This document shows, in pieces, positions 17,511 through 24,373 of a stretch of DNA of 64,000 nucleotides. The notes beneath the pieces are model-generated. The model saw only the letters and a program-made list of their open reading frames with translations. It made no database searches and was not told the DNA's origin. This DNA comes from Paenibacillus sp. XY044 (GTDB lineage: Bacteria; Bacillota; Bacilli; Paenibacillales; Paenibacillaceae). The first letter of the stretch is position 1. Each line of letters begins with the position of its first letter. Both the position numbers and the translations under genes were made by a program. The stretch lies in the NCBI RefSeq assembly GCF_002257645.1, contig NZ_NQMO01000004.1, positions 62,001 through 126,000 of the forward strand, in the 5' to 3' direction.

Positions 17511-18605
17511 ATGCGATCCGCATCGTTTATCGTTGATACTGACATCCACAATGCGATCGACAAACTGCAGGACTTGTTGCCTTATTTACCGAAAGTATGG
17601 CACCAACAATGGCTCGAAAGTGGTATCGGTGTGCACGGGCAGTATTATTCGCCCGTAGGTGTATTGCGTCAGGATGCAAAGCCCGACAATGGCGCCACGC
17701 CCGGAAGCGATCCGCAGTTTGTCCTGCAGCATTATATGGAACCGTTCGGAATCGATTACGGCATACTAACGGGTGGGGGAGAACAGGGCCTTTCTCTTCA
17801 CGCCGATCCGGACTATGCGAATGCCGTAGCTGCCGCCTTCAACGATTGGCTGGCGGATCATTGGCTTAGCGTCAGCCCCAAATTCAAAGGCTCCATTCAG
17901 ATTAACCATTCCGATCCGGCCGAAGCCGTCAAAGAGATCGACAGGATGGGGCCGCATCCGGGCATGGTGCAGGTCGTTATGGGAAGTGGAGCGCGTATGC
18001 CGTACGGCAACCGCTTCTACCATCCGATCTACGAAGCAGCAGAACGGAATGGACTGCCGGTCGCCATTCATCCGGGCACGGAAGGAAAGGGAATATCCGG
18101 CGCCCCGACACCTGCCGGGTACCCGACCCGGTATATGGAATGGCACAATATTCTACCTGCGAATTTTATGACTCATATCAATAGCCTGGTATGCGAAGGG
18201 GTGTTCGAAAAATACCCGAAGCTTAAGTTTGTAGCGATCGAAGGCGGGATAGCCTGGCTGCCCCATTTGATGTGGCGCATGGACAAAAACTATAAAGCGC
18301 TGCGCGATACCACGCCGTGGCTCAAGCGTCTACCATCGGAGTATATCGTGGAGCATGTGCGGTTAACAACGCAACCGATCGAAGAACCGAAGCAGCCGGA
18401 ACATCTGCTGCAAATCTTTCAGATGATGCATGCTGAACAGATCGCCATGTTCTCATCCGACTACCCGCATTGGGACTTCGACAACCCGAAAGTCGTGCTG
18501 AGAAATCTCCCTCAGAAGTTGAAAGAGCGTATTCTAGGGTATAACGCGGCAGAGCTGTACGGCTTCCCGATCCCGAAGGCGCCTAAGGAGGCGGGTCCCG
18601 CATGA
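17511..18605 (+). CDS. Amidohydrolase_2-family enzyme
   Basis: A 364-residue TIM-barrel metal hydrolase/decarboxylase of the amidohydrolase 2 family, related to aminocarboxymuconate-semialdehyde decarboxylase-type enzymes. The N-terminal metal motif reads DTDIH rather than the usual D-x-H-x-H. Later ligands are plausible at LPVAIHPG (His) and FSSDYPHWD (Asp). AAAGGAGG precedes the ATG. Its stop overlaps the Rieske start by four bases (ATGA), so the two are translationally coupled. With the uptake genes it suggests intake and ring or carboxylate cleavage of a small organic compound; this is inference. Confidence 0.85.
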   Translation: MRSASFIVDTDIHNAIDKLQDLLPYLPKVWHQQWLESGIGVHGQYYSPVGVLRQDAKPDNGATPGSDPQFVLQHYMEPFGIDYGILTGGGEQGLSLHADPDYANAVAAAFNDWLADHWLSVSPKFKGSIQINHSDPAEAVKEIDRMGPHPGMVQVVMGSGARMPYGNRFYHPIYEAAERNGLPVAIHPGTEGKGISGAPTPAGYPTRYMEWHNILPANFMTHINSLVCEGVFEKYPKLKFVAIEGGIAWLPHLMWRMDKNYKALRDTTPWLKRLPSEYIVEHVRLTTQPIEEPKQPEHLLQIFQMMHAEQIAMFSSDYPHWDFDNPKVVLRNLPQKLKERILGYNAAELYGFPIPKAPKEAGPA

Positions 18606-18964
18606 GAGTGAAAGTGGCGGAGCCAGATGCGATCATCGACGGCGGCAAACTTATCGTAAAAGTGAAAGAGATGGAAATCGGCCTGTTTCGGATCGAAGGT
18701 AAATACTATGCGTGGCGTAACGTTTGCCCGCATGCGGCGGCGCCGGTATGCGCGGGAGCGATTCGAGGGACCCGGCTTCCTTCCGATGTTTACGATTATT
18801 GTTACGGATTGGAAGATCGAGTGCTGCGATGCCCATGGCATGGCTGGGAATTCGACCTGAAGAGCGGTCATCACCTGGCTCCAGGCAGCGACGCGAAGCT
18901 GCGTGGTTATCCGGTGGAAACCGACGATACCGGGGTATATGTTGTGTTGCGTGAGCGGAATTGA
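18602..18964 (+). CDS. Rieske [2Fe-2S] ferredoxin-like protein
   Basis: A 120-residue single-domain Rieske protein. Cluster ligands are in CPHAAAPVC (Cys-x-His) and CPWHGWEF (Cys-x-x-His). Small proteins of this kind pass electrons to oxygenases or act as stand-alone ferredoxins. The insertion between the two ligand pairs is long (GTRLPSDVYDYCYGLEDR), as in proteins that accompany amidohydrolase-2 dehydrogenase/oxygenase systems. No oxygenase alpha subunit or reductase is present in this operon, so the redox partner must be elsewhere. The start overlaps the preceding stop. Confidence 0.9.
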   Translation: MRVKVAEPDAIIDGGKLIVKVKEMEIGLFRIEGKYYAWRNVCPHAAAPVCAGAIRGTRLPSDVYDYCYGLEDRVLRCPWHGWEFDLKSGHHLAPGSDAKLRGYPVETDDTGVYVVLRERN

Positions 18965-18973
18965 AGCTTGGTT

Positions 18974-19010
18974 TGCGGCTAAGGATATGATTCCTCAGCC
19001 GCTTTTTTTA
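18974..19010 (+). terminator. Terminator of the uptake/Rieske operon
   Basis: GCGGCT/AGCCGC hairpin with an A/T-rich loop followed by a run of seven Ts. Confidence 0.85.
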
Positions 19011-19095
19011 CTTTTCCAAGGAGTCTGTTCCATTAGTGATAAATATTGTAAGACGACAAGAACATATATATATTTGCATTAAAAATTTTCTCAAC

Positions 19096-19117
19096 TAACG
19101 GGCTGTTTAACGCAATA
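19096..19117 (+). repeat. AACGGG element, right arm
   Basis: CAACTAACGGGCTGTTTAACGCA, 78 bp upstream of the lipoprotein start. No matching left arm is clear. Confidence 0.6.
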
Positions 19118-19173
19118 TACTGTAACTTCTTGCAACCTCTTGGGTTAGTATTATTAGAAGGGGGCACGAAGTA

Positions 19174-19644
19174 ATGAGGAGTTTTTCTTTTGTTTTTCTA
19201 ATCCTGTGTTTTCTAATAAGTGGATGTAGTGGTGGCACTCAAATCGATAGATCAATGCGTTATGATTTCACTGAGCCTTATAAATTCCCATTTGAAGTTA
19301 ATGATGTTCGTACAGAGATCGCAATTGATAATCCAGATTATCTCCAACAATACGTATTTCATTATAAAAACAAGCAGACTAAACAAGAAATAAACTACAT
19401 TTTAAGTAAAGTTATTGGTAATCCAGAAGAAGCATCTAAACAAAGCAATCATCCTGTTAAACTAAAAAATGGGAAACAAGCCTATTACAAAGAAGACGAT
19501 ACCAGCCAATTCATATTTTGGGACAGTGAAAATGGTTTTCTAGCTAGATTTGTTTATTACATCGACGGTAATACTGAGCGATTAGGTAGTAATAAATTAG
19601 CTCAATCCGATCTAATAGACTTAATTAATCAGGTTCAACAGTAA
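19174..19644 (+). CDS. Small lipoprotein of unknown function
   Basis: A 156-residue secreted protein with a hydrophobic signal and lipobox LISGC (Cys at about residue 18). The rest is polar with Tyr/Asn-rich strands and no family I recognise. AGAAGGGGG lies 9 bases before the ATG. Its DNA is clearly more A/T-rich than the operon to the left. It is bounded by element arms at 19096 and 19656, the one-gene-per-interval pattern of this region. Confidence 0.75.
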   Translation: MRSFSFVFLILCFLISGCSGGTQIDRSMRYDFTEPYKFPFEVNDVRTEIAIDNPDYLQQYVFHYKNKQTKQEINYILSKVIGNPEEASKQSNHPVKLKNGKQAYYKEDDTSQFIFWDSENGFLARFVYYIDGNTERLGSNKLAQSDLIDLINQVQQ

Positions 19645-19655
19645 AGTTGTTAACC

Positions 19656-19745
19656 TAACGGGAAACAATAGTTCAAAACAAAAAACAACAGCCGGCAAGT
19701 AATTGGCTGCTGTATAAGCGAAATAAATGGCCTGTTTGCGTCCCT
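19656..19745 (+). repeat. AACGGG element, full copy with decayed right arm
   Basis: Left arm TAACGGGAAACAATAGTTC from 19656, hairpin CAGCCGGC...TTGGCTG (19688-19709), right-arm relic TAAATGGCCTGTTTGCG at 19723. Confidence 0.6.
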
Positions 19746-19802
19746 GATGTGTAAATAAGACACCTATTATGGTGTCTCGTGATATTCCGCAGCCGTATTT
19801 TT

Positions 19803-20117
19803 CTATGGAGTGAAAGACTCCTTTCTGACCCAAGCTCCACCTTCATCCGTACTCCGGTAAAACATCGTAGCGTAGCGGAGTGCTCCTCGTGCCGCTTCTT
19901 CAACAGATGAATATCTATTTTCCGATGGATCGTGAGGATCGGTTTTGTCCGCGTCTTTATAGTAATGGCTTAGCTCATAAAAATAATGGCCGTTCTGATT
20001 TCTTAGGATATCAATTTCAATTTCTTTACCATCGATTATAACCTTTAGTGTTCGGACAATCTCGTGAACGGCTTGGATATCGGCGTGAAGATTTCCGAGT
20101 TCAGACAGATTTAACAT
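19803..20117 (-). CDS. Small cytoplasmic protein, unknown
   Basis: A 104-residue soluble protein without signal or membrane segment; no family recognised. It has a central KVIIDGKEIEIDILRNQNG beta stretch and a Tyr-rich YFYELSHYYKD segment. The start at 20117 has GGGAGGACAC upstream and lies within the end of the preceding minus-strand gene (17-bp overlap), so translation is probably coupled. A two-gene unit of this size could be an effector/immunity or toxin/antitoxin pair, but nothing in the sequence proves it. Confidence 0.6.
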   Translation of the reverse strand: MLNLSELGNLHADIQAVHEIVRTLKVIIDGKEIEIDILRNQNGHYFYELSHYYKDADKTDPHDPSENRYSSVEEAARGALRYATMFYRSTDEGGAWVRKESFTP

Positions 20118-20382
20118 CGTCAGTGTCCTCCCAATAGCTTCCTTTACCAAAGTAATCTTTACATACGTTGTTGAGTGACTGCAACACATCGATAATTCCT
20201 TTTAAATCACATGTATGAAAGGTGTCATTGATATCGCGATTTTCCTCAATTGAATATACATGGATCTCAGCGCAACCATCCCATCTAATATTTACATCAA
20301 AACGCTTATCTTCTGTTTCGAGTTCTAGCGCTGCAATTCCGCCGTCTGCATCTCTTTTATGTTCGGTCTTTATAATCCACAT
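20101..20382 (-). CDS. Small cytoplasmic protein, unknown
   Basis: A 93-residue acidic protein beginning MWIIKTEHKRD, start taken at 20382 where GGTGG precedes the ATG. It has a predicted beta-rich first half and an Asp/Glu-rich end. No family recognised. It is the upstream partner of the overlapping gene ending at 19803. Confidence 0.6.
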   Translation of the reverse strand: MWIIKTEHKRDADGGIAALELETEDKRFDVNIRWDGCAEIHVYSIEENRDINDTFHTCDLKGIIDVLQSLNNVCKDYFGKGSYWEDTDDVKSV

Positions 20383-20601
20383 TCTAATACACCACCTTGG
20401 GCTTATGATATCCAAAAGTAGAAAATTTATTGGTTTACAAGTCAGAGAAGAAAGTTAACGAAGAAAGAAAAAAAGATGCCGATGGTTATAAGAAACTAAA
20501 TAATAAATAAGTATAAGTGAAACTTGGGATCTAGTTCCATATCACAAGAGCTTGGTCCCCAAACACAAAAATCATCATCCTTTTTCACATTCATCGTACA
20601 T

Positions 20602-20847
20602 TTATTCGGTTTCTAACTCAGGTATATCATCAAAGACGTTCGACTTTGGCACCTGGGTCATATTTTCTTTTTGCTGAACCCAATACCCGATATTGAGGTA
20701 CCAATCCTGAAAAGAGTCGTCCAATTGCTGTTCCCGATTGCTGTCCTCATTAACGTCAGAATCAACTTCCGTCTCCTTCCTTAGAATCCCATAAACATCC
20801 TTATTAACCCAGTCTTTCCGGTCTTCGGTATCATTAAATGTATCCAT
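20602..20847 (-). CDS. Small acidic protein, unknown
   Basis: An 81-residue, strongly acidic protein (many Asp/Glu) with a WYLNIGYWVQQKEN motif in the second half. AGGAGG lies 8 bases before the ATG, which supports real translation. No family recognised. An inverted repeat-element right arm lies 130 bp upstream in the same orientation as this gene. Confidence 0.6.
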   Translation of the reverse strand: MDTFNDTEDRKDWVNKDVYGILRKETEVDSDVNEDSNREQQLDDSFQDWYLNIGYWVQQKENMTQVPKSNVFDDIPELETE

Positions 20848-20977
20848 GTAGATTTATCCTCCTAAAGTCTCATTGCCCTTTAACCATTTGTTTAATTTGC
20901 TTGATCAAGGAGAGATTTATACAATCGTATTGATTCTTCGCAAGCAGGCATCGAATATTTGATTTGGGGTCTACTGT

Positions 20978-21050
20978 CGCGTTAGCTTAATGAAAAAAAA
21001 GCAGCCAATCAAAAAACCTGTTCTGACGGTTATACGGCTATTTTTTTAAA
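20978..21050 (-). repeat. AACGGG element, inverted copy
   Basis: Read on the minus strand: a hairpin region with a T-tract, then CATTAAGCTAACGCGACAG (20974-20992). It is the only clearly inverted copy and faces the minus-strand gene at 20847. Confidence 0.6.
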
Positions 21051-21079
21051 CGTTGAGCAGATGAAAGGGTGATATTGCG

Positions 21080-21946
21080 ATGCAATTCAAGTTGTATACG
21101 GATGTGCATGAATTTTACAATGATACCTATGATGTGCTGATGCGTCATGAAGCACAAAATTTGATTCCTCTTGGCAATATCATAATTGGGCATGAAGGAA
21201 AAGACAAAACAGACTGGCGTGACCCTGTAAATTGGCTTATGGCAACTATTTTGGATGCTAAGGGCATACAACTTACATCCATAATGACACCGCCACACAA
21301 TATTACGCTTTATGCGACAGACAACATAATTAACCCAGAAGCTATAAACTGTCTGATAGATGGGCTGAAAGACCGTGAAATTCCAGGTGTGATAACCGAA
21401 AAAACTTTGGCAGAGTATTTTGCCAAAGAATATACCTTGCGCAAGGGAATAACCTTTAAAATAACCATGAGCCAACGTATATATGAACTTAAGGCAGTAA
21501 ACCCAGACATTCAAAAGGTTGGTATCGTTCGATTGCTAGATGAAAAGGATATTCACTTTTTCCCATACTGGGCTGAGGCATTTTATGCAGCGGGGAGTTA
21601 TGGCAAAACAGAAATGTCCATCCCGCAAGATGCAGACCCTTACCTCTACCGAATAGCATCGAAAAAACTCTATATTTTAGAGGACAACGGGATACCCGTT
21701 TCTATGGCAGGATATACAAGGGAAATGCAGACGGCAATTGGCGTGGCATTTGTATATACACCTCCATATGAGCGCAGGAAGGGTTACGCTACTTCAATTG
21801 TGGCGCAAATAAGCCAACTTGCATTGGATAAAGGGTTTACTAAGTGCGTCTTATATACGGACTTAGCAAATCCCACATCTAATAGCATCTATCAAAAGAT
21901 AGGCTATATGCCAATTTGTGATTCGCTCCAGTTAAAATTTGAATAG
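21080..21946 (+). CDS. GNAT-family N-acetyltransferase, two-domain
   Basis: A 288-residue acetyltransferase. The C-terminal half (about 165-288) is a GNAT domain with the acetyl-CoA loop ERRKGYATSIV and the closing motif LANPTSNSIYQKIGYMPICD. The N-terminal half (1-150) is a divergent domain of the kind found in Firmicute two-domain GNATs. The start follows AAAGGGTGATATTGCG. It is a single gene between element arms. Substrate unknown. Confidence 0.85.
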   Translation: MQFKLYTDVHEFYNDTYDVLMRHEAQNLIPLGNIIIGHEGKDKTDWRDPVNWLMATILDAKGIQLTSIMTPPHNITLYATDNIINPEAINCLIDGLKDREIPGVITEKTLAEYFAKEYTLRKGITFKITMSQRIYELKAVNPDIQKVGIVRLLDEKDIHFFPYWAEAFYAAGSYGKTEMSIPQDADPYLYRIASKKLYILEDNGIPVSMAGYTREMQTAIGVAFVYTPPYERRKGYATSIVAQISQLALDKGFTKCVLYTDLANPTSNSIYQKIGYMPICDSLQLKFE

Positions 21947-22033
21947 TAGAATGATGCGGACAGAACTTCTACTACCTTAGAAAATAAGAGCATAATATAC
22001 AGTAAAGATACGGCGGCGCCCATGCTACACATT

Positions 22034-22090
22034 GTTGAGCAGGTTGTCACAGCCTGCTTATTTTATTAAGCTAACGGGCAGGATAGTTTA
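22034..22090 (+). repeat. AACGGG element, hairpin and right arm
   Basis: Hairpin GAGCAGGTTGTCACAGCCTGCT (22036-22057), T-rich tract, then TAAGCTAACGGGCAGGATAG with TAACGGG at 22072. Confidence 0.75.
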
Positions 22091-22127
22091 AAGCTGACGA
22101 GATTAATCGTATGGCCTGACGAAGACA

Positions 22128-22173
22128 AAATAAGCGCCGGCTCACGATGTTATCGTGAACCCGGCGCTTATTC
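22128..22173 (-). terminator. Long perfect hairpin
   Basis: Outer stem ATAAGCGCCGG/CCGGCGCTTAT and inner stem TCACGAT/ATCGTGA form one very stable hairpin. On the minus strand it is followed by TTATTTTG, fitting a terminator for the minus-strand hydrolase unit that ends at 22326. Confidence 0.7.
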
Positions 22174-22325
22174 GATCGTTTCCACATATACGTTCAAATG
22201 GAGCTGTTTCAACAACCGTTCCAAGAGCACCACCGTTTCCACCCCCAAGGGTGCAAATTGATCAACGCTACTCGTCGCATTGGGCACCGCGGGACTCCGG
22301 CTGGTTGCTATTCAGGAAGCGCGTG

Positions 22326-23216
22326 TCAATTGCGACGAGCCGTTCGCTCTATGCCATCGGCGGTTACTTTGTACAGTTGGTGCGGCAGGTCGTGTCCCAT
22401 GCCGTCAACCAGCATCAACTCGGCGCCCGGGATGGCAGAAGCCGTGTCCTCGCCACACGCCGGGACGAACAAGGGATCGTCCATCCCATGAATGACAAGG
22501 GCGGGTACTTTAATGGTCGCCAGCCGCGGACGGCGGTCACCGGAGACAGCGATCGCAGCAATTTGTCGTCCGACACTGCCTGGATCGTAGGCTCGCTGGA
22601 CTTCTTCCAGAATGAGCGCACGATAAGCGTCCTCTTCAAACGGATAGCCAGTGCCGGCGATGCGTTTGGCAAAGGAGAGGCTGTGCGCCAAAAATCCTGC
22701 TTCATCCTCAAAGGGGTTCGGCGCCGGTGTAGTCATCATCGCCATGACTTCCTGGGAAGCTTGCGGAAGGGCGGGATTACCGGAACTAGACATAATGGAT
22801 GTGAGTGATAACACCCGTTCAGGGTACTCACTGGCTGCAATCTGGGCGATCATTCCGCCCATCGACCTGCCAACGAAATGCGCCCGGTCAATTGAAAGGG
22901 CGTCGAGCAGTCCGATAGCGTCGTTTGCCATGTCATCGAGAGTGTAAGGGATGTCCGGTCGCTGTCCCGACATGAGAGCAGTTGCTAATGCGTCAAAATC
23001 CAGCGTCCGATAATGGCTAAAGTGTGTTGAGCAACCTACGTCGCGATTGTCAAAGCGGATCACCCGAAAGCCCCGCGCTGCCAATCGTTCACAAAACGGA
23101 ACCGTCCAGCGGATCATCTGGGTTCCGAGCCCGGCGATTAGGATAATAGCCTCGTCAGTTTCGTTACCGAAACCATCATAGGCCAACTCAACACCGTTAA
23201 CTTTCAGAATGTTCAT
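22326..23216 (-). CDS. Alpha/beta hydrolase
   Basis: A 296-residue serine hydrolase with the alpha/beta fold. The nucleophile elbow is GRSMGG, the acid is Asp in HGMDDPLF and the histidine is in GMGHDLPH; the oxyanion stretch LIAGLGTQM is near the start. Start chosen at 23216 (MNILKVNG), 9 bases after AAGGAG; an ATG six bases earlier is possible. It overlaps the DUF2239 stop by 20 bp, so both are one transcript. Esterase or epoxide-hydrolase activity is likely, substrate unknown. Confidence 0.87.
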   Translation of the reverse strand: MNILKVNGVELAYDGFGNETDEAIILIAGLGTQMIRWTVPFCERLAARGFRVIRFDNRDVGCSTHFSHYRTLDFDALATALMSGQRPDIPYTLDDMANDAIGLLDALSIDRAHFVGRSMGGMIAQIAASEYPERVLSLTSIMSSSGNPALPQASQEVMAMMTTPAPNPFEDEAGFLAHSLSFAKRIAGTGYPFEEDAYRALILEEVQRAYDPGSVGRQIAAIAVSGDRRPRLATIKVPALVIHGMDDPLFVPACGEDTASAIPGAELMLVDGMGHDLPHQLYKVTADGIERTARRN

Positions 23217-23838
23217 GGTCATGTTCTCCTTCAATCTCTTCAGGGAATGCATTGGCGGCTAATCTCTTGACATGGTTTCTGATATCAGGTGCCCAGTCAT
23301 CGATGAAGTGGTTAAAACGATCCAAATCACCAGCATACAGTGCCCGCAGAGCTTCTTCGTATTGATGGAAGTCCCCGGCCATAGCTGTCATAAAGTTATA
23401 TGTTGCTTCTTGCGACTCTCGGATTGTGCTCTGTTGTTCTCCAGCACGGCGAGCTTCATCAATGAGTTTTCGTAATGTTACCGACGCCCCTCCTGGTTGA
23501 CTCTTGAGCCATTCCCAATGCCGAGGCAATAACGTAACCTCACCGGACACAACACCCAGCTTGGGTCGACCGACCCGCCGTGTAGTCTGGTGATTCACTT
23601 CTGTACCGGATGAGTCACCAAACTGTTCTCCTAATCGTTTAAGCACATCATCTGTCTTCCCACGAAAATCAACATCTATTGGCTTCCCCGTGGAATCGTC
23701 AAATATAAGCAGCTGTGTGAAGTCTCTGTCACTCAGAACATCCTTAACTGTAGTAATAACGTGCTGTAACGAACCACTGGCGACGACCCCCACACCCAAA
23801 AATGCCGTGCAGTAAAAGCGTGTTAGGGTATTACTCAT
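23197..23838 (-). CDS. DUF2239-family protein
   Basis: A 213-residue protein of the DUF2239 family, recognisable from LIFDDSTGKPIDVDFRG, the GRPKLGVVSGEVTLLPRHWEWLKSQPGG-type core and the FMTAMAGD...ALYAGD helix region. Function is unknown; members are soluble. The ATG at 23838 follows AAAGGAGG. Two identical TACCCGGGTA palindromes lie 30-67 bp upstream, and a truncated TetR start faces away on the other side. It is the first gene of a two-gene unit with the alpha/beta hydrolase. Confidence 0.8.
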   Translation of the reverse strand: MSNTLTRFYCTAFLGVGVVASGSLQHVITTVKDVLSDRDFTQLLIFDDSTGKPIDVDFRGKTDDVLKRLGEQFGDSSGTEVNHQTTRRVGRPKLGVVSGEVTLLPRHWEWLKSQPGGASVTLRKLIDEARRAGEQQSTIRESQEATYNFMTAMAGDFHQYEEALRALYAGDLDRFNHFIDDWAPDIRNHVKRLAANAFPEEIEGEHDHEHSES

Positions 23839-23867
23839 GATGACCTCCTTTCTGCTTGTGTTAATTA

Positions 23868-23877
23868 TACCCGGGTA
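23868..23877. promoter_or_regulatory. Operator palindrome, copy 1
   Basis: Perfect palindrome TACCCGGGTA, repeated 28 bp away; probably bound by the TetR-type regulator whose broken gene starts at 23941. Confidence 0.65.
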
Positions 23878-23895
23878 AAAATAAAAAATCAATAT

Positions 23896-23905
23896 TACCC
23901 GGGTA
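23896..23905. promoter_or_regulatory. Operator palindrome, copy 2
   Basis: Second TACCCGGGTA, both copies extended by flanking T/A (TTACCCGGGTAA here). The 28-bp spacing is close to three helical turns, so two dimers could bind on nearly the same face. Confidence 0.65.
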
Positions 23906-23940
23906 AAATGTATTTTCCCGTTTGATGATGGAGGGAATAA

Positions 23941-24009
23941 ATGCAAAAGACACGGCCTAAGAGGAACCGCGCGGCTGAGGGCGGAACTGGCAAAGAGCCG
24001 GCTTTCTAG
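23941..24009 (+). pseudogene. Truncated TetR-family regulator start
   Basis: GGAGGG precedes an ATG whose first codons, MQKTRPKRNRAAE, are a typical TetR N-terminus. After that the frame turns into GGTGKEPAF and stops. The helix-turn-helix and ligand domain are gone. The operators between this start and DUF2239 remain, so that gene is probably derepressed or controlled by another regulator. Confidence 0.6.
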
Positions 24010-24013
24010 TCGA

Positions 24014-24045
24014 CTGCCTTTCACCCAAGGCGGTTTTTTTGGTCA
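24014..24045 (+). terminator. Terminator
   Basis: GCCTT...AAGGC hairpin followed by seven Ts. It may be the original end of the deleted TetR gene. Confidence 0.6.
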
Positions 24046-24373
24046 TAAATCAACATTAAAGGATCCAATAGGCAATATTCTAAAAGACGACGGAGCAGCC
24101 GACGAATGTCGGATGATAACAACATTGTCCAATTGCCGACGAGCAGCCGCCTGGCCTTCAACTTGTTGGAGTAACGGCAGGAGAATTTTACTCCATCACG
24201 AATTATTCAGAATTGGTCACTTTGGGGCGTCGTTTGAGTTATGCACCATATAGTTCATTTTATCGACAGTTGAATCTCCAATCTCAACTACTGCTTGATA
24301 GGTTGATATCCACGGGTATGCTATGCTCATTTCGACAGGACTCTTCATCCATATTTAATAAGGAGGTTTTAGA
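24046..24373. other. Leader of the ABC exporter pair
   Basis: About 330 bp. A hairpin-like CCGACGAATGTCGG is seen near 24100 and a weak element-arm-like GTAACGGCAGG at 24171. The exporter promoter should lie in the A/T-rich part after 24230; I cannot place it firmly. Confidence 0.35.

Noticed and set aside
19803..20382. Toxin-antitoxin pair
   Set aside because: Two overlapping small genes fit the size, but neither resembles a known toxin or antitoxin family and there is no DNA-binding motif.
24171..24182. Additional AACGGG element (GTAACGGCAGG)
   Set aside because: Only part of one arm is similar and no matching hairpin or second arm is found at the normal distance.
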